NCBI RefSeq assembly: GCF_006385675.1
Contig: NZ_VFRR01000020.1
Coordinates: forward strand, 1 to 64,000
Reading direction: 5' to 3'
Origin: Maribrevibacterium harenarium
GTDB lineage: Bacteria; Pseudomonadota; Gammaproteobacteria; Pseudomonadales; Marinomonadaceae
Length of the DNA stretch: 64,000 nucleotides
A program made the position numbers and the translations under genes. This document shows positions 17,643 to 26,532 of the stretch, piece by piece. The notes beneath the pieces were generated by a model. It searched no databases. It had not been told where the DNA came from and was given only the letters and a program-made list of their open reading frames with translations. The first letter of the stretch is position 1. Every line of letters starts with the position of its first letter.

Positions 17643-19535
17643 GTGCCAATGTTCGAAACCATACCAACAACCCGCCCGGAAACCCCGCTTCTGGATGCCA
17701 TTAACGCGCCTGCTGATTTACGGGCTCTGGATAAGCAGCAATTGCCCCAGCTCGTAAGAGAGCTTAGGGAGTTTATGCTGTATAGCGTCGGTCAGACAGG
17801 TGGACATTTCGGTGCTGGCCTCGGAGTTGTCGAACTCACCGTTGCTCTGCATTATCTCTACAACACCCCAGAAGATCGCATTGTTTGGGATGTAGGCCAC
17901 CAAGCGTACCCCCATAAAATTCTTACTGGCCGCCGGGAAGCACTGCTAACAATCCGTCAAGAGAATGGGATTTCTGGTTTTCCAAAACGGGAAGAAAGCG
18001 AATACGACACCTTTGGCGTGGGTCACTCTAGTACATCTATCGGTGCTGCCCTAGGCATGTCGTTAGCAGCCCGAGCACTTGGTACTAACCGCAAAGCGGT
18101 CGCCGTTATTGGCGATGGGGCTATGTCCGCTGGTATGGCGTTCGAGGCACTCAATCATGCCGGTGACGTAGAAGCCGATATGCTGGTGATTCTAAATGAC
18201 AACGAAATGTCTATTTCCAAACCGGTTGGCGCTCTATCAAGCTATTTTGCCCGCATCTGGGCCAGTAAAACCTACGCCAACCTACGGGAAGGTGGTCGTA
18301 AAGTATTCTCCGGTTTACCGTCGGCGCTAGAATTAGCGCGCAAAGCTGAAGAACACATGAAAGGTATGGTGGCCCCCGGCACCCTGTTTGAAGAACTAGG
18401 CTTCAACTATATCGGCCCCATTGATGGCCATGATATGGAGCTACTCCTAACCACTTTGTCGAATCTGAAAGATCGCAAAGGGCCGCAGTTTTTACATGTC
18501 ATTACTAAAAAAGGTAAAGGCTTTGAGCCTGCTGAAGGGGACCCAATTGGCTATCACGCCATCAATAAAGTGGAGCCTGAATCCGAGCCAGTTACCAAAG
18601 AAAAGCAGCCGAGCCTGCCGAAATACAGCAATATTTTTGGTCAGTGGGTATGCGATGCCGCCGAGCAAGATCCGCGCTTAGTCGCTATCACCCCAGCAAT
18701 GAAAGAAGGCTCAGATTTAATTGCTTTTGCGGAGCGTTTTCCTAAGCGCTACTTCGATGTGGCAATCGCGGAACAGCACGCGGTCACCTTGGCGGCAGGA
18801 ATGGCTTGTGATGGTTTAAAACCGGTTGTCGCCATTTACTCGACCTTCCTACAACGTGCCTACGACCAGCTAATCCATGATGTGGCTCTACAAAATCTGG
18901 ACGTATTGTTTGCCATCGACCGTGCCGGATTAGTCGGTGAAGATGGACCCACCCACGCCGGTGCCTATGATTTAAGCTATATGCGCTGCATTCCAAAGAT
19001 GGTGATTATGACCCCATCGGACGAAGACGAATGCCGCAAGCTACTTCACACCGGCTATGAGTACAAAGGCCCCGCTGCAGTGCGCTATCCACGAGGTACA
19101 GGTCGGGGGATCGCTATTGAACCGACCCTCGAAACCATCGAAATTGGTAAATCTCGAATTCTGCGCACCGGTAGTTCTGGCATTGTTATCTGCGGCTTTG
19201 GTCGCCCAACCTATGACGCGCTACTGGCCGCGGATAAGCTAGATGCAACCTTGCTTGATATGCGTTTTGTGAAACCCATCGATGAGCAGGCACTACTTTC
19301 GCACCGGGACGCTAAGCTGTTTGTCACGGTAGAAGAAAATGCCATTATGGGTGGTGCTGGCTCTGCGGTGAGTGAGTTCTTACTTGCAAATCATATCCAA
19401 GTGCCAGTACTCCAGTTAGGTTTACCTGATCGCTATGAAGAGCATGCCAGTCACGGTGCGATGCTAAAACGGGTCGGTCTAGATGCAGATGGTATTCTTA
19501 AGGCAATCAAAGGAAAGCTAGAACAGCTAAACTAG
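17643..19535 (+). CDS. dxs: 1-deoxy-D-xylulose-5-phosphate synthase
   Basis: Thiamine-diphosphate enzyme for the first step of the MEP isoprenoid pathway (pyruvate plus glyceraldehyde 3-phosphate to DXP), 630 residues. Visible motifs are [15 protein letters not shown], the ThDP motif [18 protein letters not shown]...NDNEMS, and the transketolase-like [15 protein letters not shown] and [12 protein letters not shown]. Translation may begin at the GTG at 17643 or the ATG two codons later; neither has a strong ribosome site. Its TAG stop and the stop of the convergent LysR gene share the palindrome CTAG. Confidence 0.97.
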   Translation: MPMFETIPTTRPETPLLDAINAPADLRALDKQQLPQLVRELREFMLYSVGQTGGHFGAGLGVVELTVALHYLYNTPEDRIVWDVGHQAYPHKILTGRREALLTIRQENGISGFPKREESEYDTFGVGHSSTSIGAALGMSLAARALGTNRKAVAVIGDGAMSAGMAFEALNHAGDVEADMLVILNDNEMSISKPVGALSSYFARIWASKTYANLREGGRKVFSGLPSALELARKAEEHMKGMVAPGTLFEELGFNYIGPIDGHDMELLLTTLSNLKDRKGPQFLHVITKKGKGFEPAEGDPIGYHAINKVEPESEPVTKEKQPSLPKYSNIFGQWVCDAAEQDPRLVAITPAMKEGSDLIAFAERFPKRYFDVAIAEQHAVTLAAGMACDGLKPVVAIYSTFLQRAYDQLIHDVALQNLDVLFAIDRAGLVGEDGPTHAGAYDLSYMRCIPKMVIMTPSDEDECRKLLHTGYEYKGPAAVRYPRGTGRGIAIEPTLETIEIGKSRILRTGSSGIVICGFGRPTYDALLAADKLDATLLDMRFVKPIDEQALLSHRDAKLFVTVEENAIMGGAGSAVSEFLLANHIQVPVLQLGLPDRYEEHASHGAMLKRVGLDADGILKAIKGKLEQLN

Positions 19536-20410
19536 TGTTCTAGCAGCCATTTCGCGATCACATCAAATACTTGGCGCAAGCGGGGGTTGGTATGCAACTC
19601 CCGATGAGTCACCAGCCATAAAGGTATGGTCATAGGCGGCCCAAAATGCTCAAACGCTTTTACTAAGCCTGTCTGTTCACCAATCTTTTCTGGGAAAAAG
19701 CCTAGCCCAGCACCTCGTTTCACTAGCTGCCATTGCAAGCCTTGAAATAGAGTCACAATCGGAAAATTCTGCTGAGTTAATTGCCAACCTTGCACCGCTA
19801 GCTGCTCGATTAGCCTCCCGCCTCGCTCAAAGCCAATAATTTCTACCGCGCCAACTTGATCTGGCCTAGCCGGCAAGCCATAGGATTCCACCAGTTCCTT
19901 GGTGCCATAAAACCAAATCGGCTCATCGGCAATTTTACGGGTAATCAGATCCGGCTCTTGAGGGCGAAAACTACGCAGTGCAATATCACTTTCACGACGC
20001 TTTAAGTCACTAACCTGATTGCTCACCTGCACATCGATTTGCACATGGGGGAGCACCTGACGTAAATGCACCAGCAAATCTGGCAGACGAAACAGGGCGT
20101 CAATCTCGCTCACGGACAAAGTCACCGGGGATTCGGTAGCCGTCGTTAGTCCAGCAATGGCCAAAGCCACTTGCTCCGCGTTAGCTGACATAGGACGAGC
20201 AAATCTTAGCAAATGCTCACCACTGGCTGTTAATACCAAACCGGTGCTTAGACGTTCGAACAAAGTCACCCCTAAATGCTGCTCTAGGGCGTAGATTTGT
20301 CGACTCAAGGTGGGTTGCGTTACGCCCAGCCGCAAGGCTGCTTGCGAAAATGATCCCGCATCGGCACACATTATAAAGGCTTGCAGCCCGTTCCAGTCTA
20401 GTGTGTTCAG
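19532..20410 (-). CDS. LysR-family transcriptional regulator, probable CTG start
   Basis: LysR-type regulator. The helix-turn-helix is [30 protein letters not shown], followed by a substrate-binding domain with [26 protein letters not shown]. The target is unknown. The first ATG (20371) begins inside the first DNA-binding helix. The frame stays open upstream and encodes [13 protein letters not shown], the usual LysR N-terminus. The only start-like codon there is CTG at 20410, with GGGAG seven bases upstream, so I take it as the start (292 residues). Alternatively the original start was lost, since a tandem repeat begins about 90 bases upstream. The gene ends tail to tail with dxs. Confidence 0.75.
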   Translation of the reverse strand: MNTLDWNGLQAFIMCADAGSFSQAALRLGVTQPTLSRQIYALEQHLGVTLFERLSTGLVLTASGEHLLRFARPMSANAEQVALAIAGLTTATESPVTLSVSEIDALFRLPDLLVHLRQVLPHVQIDVQVSNQVSDLKRRESDIALRSFRPQEPDLITRKIADEPIWFYGTKELVESYGLPARPDQVGAVEIIGFERGGRLIEQLAVQGWQLTQQNFPIVTLFQGLQWQLVKRGAGLGFFPEKIGEQTGLVKAFEHFGPPMTIPLWLVTHRELHTNPRLRQVFDVIAKWLLEH

Positions 20411-20500
20411 TGTCTGTCTCCCGGCTATTGGTTTAACAGCTATCCAAGCCTTGCCAGATTAATCAAAATTAACAACATTGGGAGTAGCCCCTCATGCAAT

Positions 20501-20664
20501 TCGGACACTCCTCCGTGTACGGTTGCCATCTTCCCCCGCGCCCAAATAGGATCAGGGCTTACTATAGTATTTCACACGCTTCCTCGGTGGATTTCCTGCG
20601 TTTCTTCGGCGCTGACGGTCGAGGTACGAGACAATACGCAAGCCGAAGGAATTGCAGGAAAGCC
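20501..20664. repeat. Tandem structured repeat, copy A
   Basis: A 164-bp unit that recurs at a spacing of 203 bp (copy B) with nine mismatches and no gaps by eye. Its right part can fold: TTTCCTGC (20592-20599) pairs with GCAGGAAA (20654-20661), and inside that CTTCGGC (20604-20610) pairs with GCCGAAG (20642-20648). The period is not a multiple of three, so the two copies are read in different frames, which argues against a protein. It lies between the LysR gene and hisC. It resembles a dispersed intergenic or MITE-like element, but I do not recognise the family. Confidence 0.85.
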
Positions 20665-20703
20665 GCCTGCGCAACCGGGCAACGCGCTGCACCCACACCC
20701 CAT

Positions 20704-20867
20704 TTGGACGCTCCTCCGTGTACGGTTGCCATCTTCCCCCGCGCCCAAATGGGATCTGGGCTTACTTTAGTATTTCACACACTTCCACGGTGGATTTCCT
20801 GCGTTGCTTCGGCGCTGACGGTCGAGGCACGAGACAATACGCAAGCCGAAGGAATTGCAGGAAAGCC
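20704..20867. repeat. Tandem structured repeat, copy B
   Basis: The second copy has the same nested inverted repeat near its right end (TTTCCTGC at 20795, GCAGGAAA at 20857). At its left it also has an inverted pair, CATTTGGACGC (from 20701) and GCGCCCAAATG (to about 20751), with one mismatch, that is less complete in copy A. The copies are separated by a 39-bp GC-rich spacer. The 22 bases between copy B and the hisC stop show no terminator, so the element may lie in the hisC 3' untranslated region. Confidence 0.85.
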
Positions 20868-20889
20868 ACACCTCTAATTGAAGGACGCG

Positions 20890-21939
20890 CTACAATGCTG
20901 CGATTAGCGCAGCCATTTCCTCGTCAGTACCGATGGTAATGCGCAGATAGTCCCCAATACGAGGCTTTTTACCAAAGTAACGTACCAAAATCCCCTGCTC
21001 CTTCAAACTCAAGTATAGGGACTCCGCATCCCGCTCTGGGTGCGTAACAAACACAAAATTCGTCGCAGAGGGCAGTACCACAAAACCAAGCTTTTCAAGC
21101 TCCGCCACCGTCCACTCCCGGGTAGCGATGGTTTTATCGCAAATCTCGGCAAGGTACTCAGCATCTTGCACCGCCGCAGTGGCACCGACTAAGGCGATAC
21201 GGTCAATCGGGTAGGAATTGAACGAGTTCTTCAAGCGCTCCAAACCTTCAATCAAATCTGGGTGCCCTAGCGCGTAACCAACACGAATCCCTGCCAAAGC
21301 TCGGGATTTAGACATGGTTTGCACCACCAATAGATTTGGATACTGATTGACCAAAGTGGCGGCACTTTGGGCACCGAAATCCACATAGGCCTCATCCACC
21401 AGCACTACCACATCTTGGTTCGCATTGAGGATGTGCTCGATATCACTCAAAGGCAGGGCCTTGCCAGTAGGAGCGTTAGGGTTTGTCACCACGACACCCG
21501 ATACGTCAAGGTTGTCGTAATCACTTGGCACAATATCAAAGTCATCATTTAACGGAATGATATTCGGCGTGATGCCGTACAGGTTGGCATACACCTTATA
21601 GAAACTGTACGTAATATCCGCAAACGCCAAGGGTTTGTCACCGACAAAGTAGCCCATAAAGGCCAACGCCAGCACTTCGTCAGAGCCGTTTCCTACAAAT
21701 ACCTGATTGGCCTGTAGACCATAGGCGTCAGCCAAGGCATTTTTCAGCATCTGACCATTTGGGTCTGGGTATAAACGTAAACGCTCTCCCACTTCGGCCT
21801 GCATCGCGGCAATAGCTTTTGGGGAAGGCGGGTAAGGACTCTCGTTGGTATTGAGTTTGATGTACTTCTTATCCTGTGGTTGTTCCCCCGGTACATATGG
21901 ATCTAGGGAAGCAATTCTATCGGTCCAAAAACGGCTCAT
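20890..21939 (-). CDS. hisC: Histidinol-phosphate aminotransferase
   Basis: PLP enzyme of histidine synthesis that converts imidazole-acetol phosphate to histidinol phosphate, 349 residues. IKLNTNESPYPPSP, the phosphate-pocket FVGNGSDEVLALAF, NPNAPTG, VDEAYVDF and the PLP lysine segment TMSKSRALAGIRVGYALG are present. The ATG at 21939 has GGAG seven bases upstream; 51 more open codons upstream cross the lysS terminator and are not coding. It stands alone rather than in a his operon, so it could also serve as a broad aromatic or cobalamin-pathway aminotransferase, but the length and motifs favour HisC. Confidence 0.92.
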   Translation of the reverse strand: MSRFWTDRIASLDPYVPGEQPQDKKYIKLNTNESPYPPSPKAIAAMQAEVGERLRLYPDPNGQMLKNALADAYGLQANQVFVGNGSDEVLALAFMGYFVGDKPLAFADITYSFYKVYANLYGITPNIIPLNDDFDIVPSDYDNLDVSGVVVTNPNAPTGKALPLSDIEHILNANQDVVVLVDEAYVDFGAQSAATLVNQYPNLLVVQTMSKSRALAGIRVGYALGHPDLIEGLERLKNSFNSYPIDRIALVGATAAVQDAEYLAEICDKTIATREWTVAELEKLGFVVLPSATNFVFVTHPERDAESLYLSLKEQGILVRYFGKKPRIGDYLRITIGTDEEMAALIAAL

Positions 21940-21958
21940 GCGCTGCTCCAATAATATG

Positions 21959-21971
21959 GGGGTCAGACCCC
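21959..21971. repeat. REP-like palindrome GGGGTCAGACCCC
   Basis: A perfect 6-bp palindrome around one base, flanked by AATATG on one side and CTTTTTC on the other. The word GGGGTC-N-GACCCC is a common extragenic palindrome in proteobacteria and is often linked to REP-associated tyrosine transposases (established knowledge). No transposase is present here. Confidence 0.6.
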
Positions 21972-21994
21972 TTTTTCGCTGCATTAAAAACAAA

Positions 21995-22020
21995 AATAAG
22001 GCCTCGAATGAGGCCTTATT
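21995..22020 (-). terminator. Rho-independent terminator of prfB-lysS
   Basis: AATAAGGCCTC and GAGGCCTTATT form an 11-bp perfect stem with a four-base loop. On the minus strand it runs into TTTTTG, 35 bases after the lysS stop. Confidence 0.9.
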
Positions 22021-22054
22021 GAAACTGATAAAGTTATACCCGAACGCCTCGGTA

Positions 22055-23557
22055 TTAGTCCAGTGGGCGCATATGAGGGAACAACAAAACATCGCGGATC
22101 GAAGGTGAGTCCGTGAATAGCATCACCAAACGGTCGATACCAATACCTTCACCTGCAGTTGGCGGTAGGCCATATTCCAACGCATTGATGTAGTCCGCAT
22201 CGTAGTGCATCGCTTCATCATCACCGGCGTCTTTTTCTTCCACCTGACGACGGAAACGTTCTGCTTGGTCTTCCGAATCGTTAAGCTCCGAGAAACCATT
22301 AGCGATTTCACGGCCACCAACGAAGAACTCAAAGCGGTCAGTGATAAATGGATTATCGTCGTTACGACGTGCCAATGGGGATACTTCTGCTGGGTATTCG
22401 GTAATGAATGTTGGCTGAATTAACTTACTTTCTGCTGTTTCTTCGAAGATTTCTGTCCAAATCTTGCCCAACCCCCAAATTGGCTGCACATCAATATGCA
22501 GTTTCTTCGCTACCGCAGTCGCTTTTTCGATGGTATCCAAATCTTCGGCAGTCAACTCTGGGTTGTATTGTAAGATCGCATCCAACATGCTTAGACGAGC
22601 AAACGGCGCACCAAAGTCAAATTCTTCACCTTGGTAAGGCACGATGGTAGTACCCAATACTTGCTCCGCGATGGTTCGCAGCATGTCTTCAGTAAGATCC
22701 ATCAAGTCTTTGTAATCCGCATAGGCTTGGTAGAATTCAATCATGGTGAATTCTGGGTTATGACGAGTAGAAACCCCTTCGTTACGGAAGTTACGATTGA
22801 TCTCGAATACCCGCTCAAAGCCACCCACAACCAAACGCTTCAAGTAAAGCTCAGGCGCGATACGCAAGTACATGTCCATATCCATTGCATTGTGATGGGT
22901 AATAAATGGACGAGCAGATGCGCCACCTGGGATGGTCTGTAACATCGGCGTTTCTACTTCCATGAAACGGCGATCTTCAAGGAAACGACGAATGGTGGAA
23001 ATAATTTTCGAACGCACTTCAAAAGTCTTACGAGAGTCCTGATTCACGATCAGATCCACGTAACGCTGACGGTAACGCATTTCCATATCCGCTAGGCCGT
23101 GGTGTTTGTCTGGCAGCGGACGCAAAGATTTTGTCAGTAGCTCAACTTGCTGCATATCCACATACAAGTCGCCTTTACCGGATTTGTGCACTGGACCAGT
23201 GACACCAATGATGTCACCCAAGTCCCAAGTTTTGATTTCCGCTAGGGTTTCTGGGCTTAGGGCTTGACGGTTAACGTAAGCCTGAATCTGACCACTCATA
23301 TCCTGCAGCAACATGAAAGCACCACGGTTACGCACGATACGACCGGCAATGCTCACAACGTGGTTTTTCTGTTCTAGCTCTGGCTTTTCTAATGCCGCAA
23401 ATTCCGCTTGTAGATCACCGGCGTAGGCATTACGACGAAAGGTATTCGGGAACGCATTACGCTCGGCGCGGATAGTATTCAACTTAGCACGACGTTCAGC
23501 CACTAAACGGTTGTCTTCAGCGCTTTGCAATTGCTCGGTTTGATTTTCGTTAGACAT
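22055..23557 (-). CDS. lysS: Lysyl-tRNA synthetase (class II)
   Basis: Class II aminoacyl-tRNA synthetase of 500 residues. The N-terminal OB fold that reads the anticodon contains [28 protein letters not shown]. Class II motifs include [17 protein letters not shown], the motif 2 region [20 protein letters not shown] and the motif 3 region [20 protein letters not shown]. It follows prfB by 28 bases on the same strand, the order found in Escherichia coli. The strong hairpin at 21995-22020 ends the pair. Confidence 0.98.
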   Translation of the reverse strand: MSNENQTEQLQSAEDNRLVAERRAKLNTIRAERNAFPNTFRRNAYAGDLQAEFAALEKPELEQKNHVVSIAGRIVRNRGAFMLLQDMSGQIQAYVNRQALSPETLAEIKTWDLGDIIGVTGPVHKSGKGDLYVDMQQVELLTKSLRPLPDKHHGLADMEMRYRQRYVDLIVNQDSRKTFEVRSKIISTIRRFLEDRRFMEVETPMLQTIPGGASARPFITHHNAMDMDMYLRIAPELYLKRLVVGGFERVFEINRNFRNEGVSTRHNPEFTMIEFYQAYADYKDLMDLTEDMLRTIAEQVLGTTIVPYQGEEFDFGAPFARLSMLDAILQYNPELTAEDLDTIEKATAVAKKLHIDVQPIWGLGKIWTEIFEETAESKLIQPTFITEYPAEVSPLARRNDDNPFITDRFEFFVGGREIANGFSELNDSEDQAERFRRQVEEKDAGDDEAMHYDADYINALEYGLPPTAGEGIGIDRLVMLFTDSPSIRDVLLFPHMRPLD

Positions 23558-23585
23558 GTTCTGTTTATACTCTCGTAGTAAGGGC

Positions 23586-24681
23586 TTACAAACCTTGTTT
23601 TAGGCTCGCCACGATAAATTGATCTAGGTTGCCGTCTAGTACGGCGCCAGTATTAGAAGTTTCCACGCCAGTACGCAGGTCTTTAATACGGGAAGAGTCC
23701 AATACGTAGGAGCGAATTTGACTGCCCCAGCCGATATCGGACTTGGTTTCTTCCAAGGCCTGAGCCGCTTCGGTGCGCTTCATCATTTCCATCTCGTACA
23801 ACTTGGCACGTAATTGTTTCATGGCGAAGTCACGGTTAGCGTGTTGGGAGCGCTGACTTTGACATTGCACCACAATGCCAGAAGGTACGTGGGTAATACG
23901 AACAGCAGAATCTGTGGTGTTAACGTGCTGACCACCGGCACCAGAAGAGCGGTAGGTATCCACGCGTAGATCCGCTGGATTAATATCAATCTCCACGTTG
24001 TCATCGATCTCTGGAGAGACAAACACCGACGAGAAAGAGGTATGGCGGCGGTTGCCGGAGTCAAATGGGGATTTGCGCACCAAACGATGAACCCCAGTTT
24101 CGGTGCGTAGCCAGCCAAATGCGTATTCACCTTCAAAGCGCACGGTAGCCGATTTGATGCCCGCCACTTCCCCAGCAGACACCTCAACCAACTCTACTTT
24201 AAAGCCTTTATCCTCACCCCAACGTAAATACATGCGCAACAACATGTTGGCCCAATCCTGTGCCTCCGTACCACCAGAGCCCGCTTGAATATCCAGATAA
24301 GCGTTGTTTGGATCCATTTCACCGGAAAACATGCGACGAAACTCTAATTCCGCCAGTTGCTTATCAAGATCAGTTAGTTCTAACTCTACTGCATCGACGG
24401 AATCTTGGTCGTTTTCTTCTACCGCCATATCCAACAGCTCAGAGCTGTCGGTTACGCCCGCTTCAAGGTTTTCGATGGTGGTGACGACCAATTCCAGAGA
24501 AGCCCGTTCTCGGCCAAGTTTTTGGGCGTATTCTGGGTCATTCCAGACGTTCGAGTCTTCTAATTCGCGGTTAACTTCTTCGAGGCGTTCTTTTTTGACT
24601 TCATAGTCAAAGATACCCCCTAAGAACACGGGTGCGTTCTGCGAGGTCTTTTATCTTATTAAGGAGGGGATTGATTTCCAT
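23586..24681 (-). CDS. prfB: Peptide chain release factor 2, with programmed +1 frameshift
   Basis: RF2 recognises UGA and UAA stops. The zero frame starts at the ATG at 24681 ([20 protein letters not shown]) and reaches an in-frame TGA at codon 25 (24609-24607). A +1 shift at CTT-TGA-C joins it to the long frame, giving a 364-residue product. The recoding signal AGGGGG lies just upstream. The codon-recognition SPF motif is in [10 protein letters not shown] and the peptidyl-hydrolysis motif is [10 protein letters not shown]. Annotation from the first ATG of the long frame would miss the true N-terminus. It is divergent from zapA and cotranscribed with lysS. Confidence 0.97.
24607..24621 (-). 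promoter_or_regulatory. RF2 autoregulatory frameshift site
   Basis: The minus strand reads AGGGGGTATCTTTGA, an internal Shine-Dalgarno-like AGGGGG three bases before the slippery CTT and the TGA stop. It is the same layout as the E. coli prfB site, where low RF2 favours the shift (established knowledge). Confidence 0.96.
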
Positions 24682-24729
24682 ATTGGCGTCGATTTGCTAT
24701 ATATTCATGTGGATAAAGAGAATCGCTGA

Positions 24730-24758
24730 TTGTAACGAATTTGGTCGCGTTCTAAAAT
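24730..24758 (+). promoter_or_regulatory. Candidate promoter of zapA
   Basis: TTGTAA (24730-24735) and TAAAAT (24753-24758) are separated by 17 bases, placing the transcript start about 60 bases before the zapA ATG. Confidence 0.5.
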
Positions 24759-24824
24759 GATATTTGCTGTTAAATAGCGTTCTTCGCACCCATTCTGATT
24801 ATTTTGCCCGTTGCTGGAGACACC

Positions 24825-25118
24825 ATGGAAAAACCGACCGTTGCCGTTAACATTCTCGGCCAGTCCTACAAGATCAACTGCCCCAAGGGTCACGAGGCCG
24901 AATTGAAGGAAGCAGCCGAGTATCTAGACAGTCAAATGCGGGAAATCCGCGCCAGTGGCCGTATCATTGGTCTTGAAAAAATTGCCATTATCGCGGCTTT
25001 AAATATCACCCATGATTTGTTAGACAATCGCCGTTACGCCCGCGCCAATGAGCAGCAATTACGGGAACTGACGTCGCAATTAGACAGTGCGTTGAACCAA
25101 CAGACGAAAGTTGGATAA
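24825..25118 (+). CDS. zapA: Cell division protein ZapA
   Basis: FtsZ-binding protein that promotes Z-ring bundling, 97 residues. The N-terminal globular part (VAVNILGQSYKINCPKGHEAELKEAAEYLD) is followed by a long helix (IGLEKIAIIAALNITHDLLD) and a C-terminal coiled coil. The ATG at 24825 has GGAG seven bases upstream; a TTG seven codons earlier is less likely because it would place this site inside the gene. The order zapA, 6S RNA, fau is conserved across Gammaproteobacteria and is intact here. Confidence 0.95.
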   Translation: MEKPTVAVNILGQSYKINCPKGHEAELKEAAEYLDSQMREIRASGRIIGLEKIAIIAALNITHDLLDNRRYARANEQQLRELTSQLDSALNQQTKVG

Positions 25119-25220
25119 GTTTTGCTTAGGATTTGCTGTTAGGGTTGAGACTGGAAATAGCAATAGTCAGTAACAAGAATTTTATTCATAGCTCTAATTG
25201 GGATTCCGCCGGTTTCACTA

Positions 25221-25247
25221 TTGTTTACGGCAGTTCTTCGCTATACT
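25221..25247 (+). promoter_or_regulatory. Promoter of 6S RNA
   Basis: TTGTTT (25221-25226) and TATACT (25242-25247) are 15 bases apart. The -10 element ends six bases before position 25254, where the closing stem of 6S RNA begins. Confidence 0.6.
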
Positions 25248-25253
25248 GGACTT

Positions 25254-25430
25254 GTTTCCTGGGTTGTTCGTAGTGGCTTAACGCCCTTGAGCCTATGAGC
25301 AAAACCCCGGAAGATATCTGTGAGTTCGGTGTGCATGTCCGTGCGTCGGAAAGCCTAAAGAGCTTCAGTTACTTCCACCTTGAACCACTGGGTTCAAGGC
25401 CAAAAGTCAAAACGGCAACTTGGGAAACTC
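25254..25430 (+). ncRNA. ssrS: 6S RNA
   Basis: Global regulator that binds sigma-70 RNA polymerase in stationary phase by mimicking an open promoter. The terminal stem is formed by GTTTCCTGGGTT (25254-25265) and AACTTGGGAAAC (25417-25428), which pair over all 12 positions with three G-T wobbles. The conserved 3'-half segment CACCTTGAACCACTGGGTTCAAGG (bridging 25377-25399, given here only as a landmark split: CACCTTGAACC, then GGGTTCAAGG) matches the enterobacterial 6S hairpin. Position between zapA and fau confirms the call. Ends are approximate by a few bases. The fau start codon follows at once, so both are probably on one primary transcript. Confidence 0.92.
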
Positions 25431-25434
25431 TTTT

Positions 25435-26007
25435 ATGACCTCAGATCGTGCTGCACTCCGTCTGCAATTACGTCAACGCCGCCAAGCTCTCACCGAGCAG
25501 CAACAGCAAGACGCCGCCAAGCAGGCGCTACAATCGTTTCAATCTTTGCTAGTAAAATCCCCGCACTCACCTAAGCGAGTGGCTTTGTACCTAAGCAATG
25601 ATGGTGAGCTATCGCCGGAGTACATCGTCAACTGGTGCTGGGAACAAAATATCAGCCTTTATCTACCCATATTGGATGGTCAAGCCCTGTTGTTTGGCCG
25701 CTACACACCCAACTGTGAATGGAAAGCCAATAGCTTTGCTATTCCTGAACCTGTCGATACCGCCCCGTTAACGGGCGCCCATATGGATTGGGTGCTACTA
25801 CCCTTGGTAGGCTTTGATGTAAACGGTGGCCGTATGGGCATGGGGGGCGGTTTCTATGACCGCACTTTCGAGCATATTGAACGGGACAAAACCCGTTTAA
25901 TCGGTTTGGCCCATGATTGCCAAGAAGTAGACCAACTACCGGTAGCAAGCTGGGATGTGCCATTAAGCACCATTCTTACTCCAACTCGCTTGGTGGAAAT
26001 TGATTAA
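25435..26007 (+). CDS. fau: 5-formyltetrahydrofolate cyclo-ligase
   Basis: ATP-dependent enzyme that converts 5-formyl-THF to 5,10-methenyl-THF, 190 residues (also named YgfA). The N-terminal LRLQLRQRRQALT, central LPLVGFDVNGGRMGMGGGFYDRTF and VASWDVPLSTILTP are family hallmarks. The ATG at 25435 lies seven bases after the 6S closing stem, whose GGGA may double as ribosome site. It is convergent with gspM, six bases away, with no terminator between them. Confidence 0.95.
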   Translation: MTSDRAALRLQLRQRRQALTEQQQQDAAKQALQSFQSLLVKSPHSPKRVALYLSNDGELSPEYIVNWCWEQNISLYLPILDGQALLFGRYTPNCEWKANSFAIPEPVDTAPLTGAHMDWVLLPLVGFDVNGGRMGMGGGFYDRTFEHIERDKTRLIGLAHDCQEVDQLPVASWDVPLSTILTPTRLVEID

Positions 26008-26013
26008 ACAGAT

Positions 26014-26532
26014 CTAATCCAAGGTGATGCGTAGGGACACCTGCGCATCCGCAACTCTCTCAATTTGCAGTGAGTAAATACCCACTCGCTCTTGAGCCAA
26101 TAATTCCAGCCATTTCGCAACGGTAGCAAACGGCACATTATTGGCCCACAGTTGTAATCGGCTATCCCCTTCGACACTAATACGTTCCGCCGCTAGGCCT
26201 ACCTGACGACTGGTACGACTAACGATGTTGCGTAGTTCGTTTGCTTCTCGATCTACGCTTTGCCAACCGCTCGACTGGGCGTTTCCAGCCAACAAATGAC
26301 GCTTGCTAATCAATAATTGGTAGTTCTCTTGGGCAGTAGCGAGGCGTTGCTGCGCCTGCTGATAAGCTTGCTGTTGTGGCTGCCAAATACCATAAAAGCC
26401 TGCTAATAAAAGTAAGCTAAACCCAGCGACCAGCAATAATATTTGCTCACGGGTACTACGCCGGTGAAAGGCTAACCACAAAGCATACAGACTGGGACTC
26501 TGGCGAAATTGATTGGCTAACCATTGTTTCAT
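26014..26532 (-). CDS. gspM: Type II secretion system protein GspM
   Basis: Inner-membrane platform protein of 172 residues that partners GspL. A short basic cytoplasmic N-terminus precedes one membrane helix (ILLLVAGFSLLLLAGFYGIW, about residues 31-50). A glutamine-rich coiled coil and a ferredoxin-like periplasmic domain follow. It is the last gene of the gspE-M run and overlaps gspL by four bases (ATGA). No prepilin peptidase gene follows; gspO/pilD must lie elsewhere. Confidence 0.9.
   Translation of the reverse strand: MKQWLANQFRQSPSLYALWLAFHRRSTREQILLLVAGFSLLLLAGFYGIWQPQQQAYQQAQQRLATAQENYQLLISKRHLLAGNAQSSGWQSVDREANELRNIVSRTSRQVGLAAERISVEGDSRLQLWANNVPFATVAKWLELLAQERVGIYSLQIERVADAQVSLRITLD

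Noticed and set aside
20494-20939. Open frames across the tandem repeat (127 and 95 codons)
   Set aside because: The repeat period is 203 bp, so the copies are read in different frames, and the similarity is at the DNA level with inverted repeats. No protein family was recognised.
21940-22092. Extended start for hisC
   Set aside because: The extra codons run through the REP-like palindrome and the lysS terminator, and GGAG stands correctly before the ATG at 21939.
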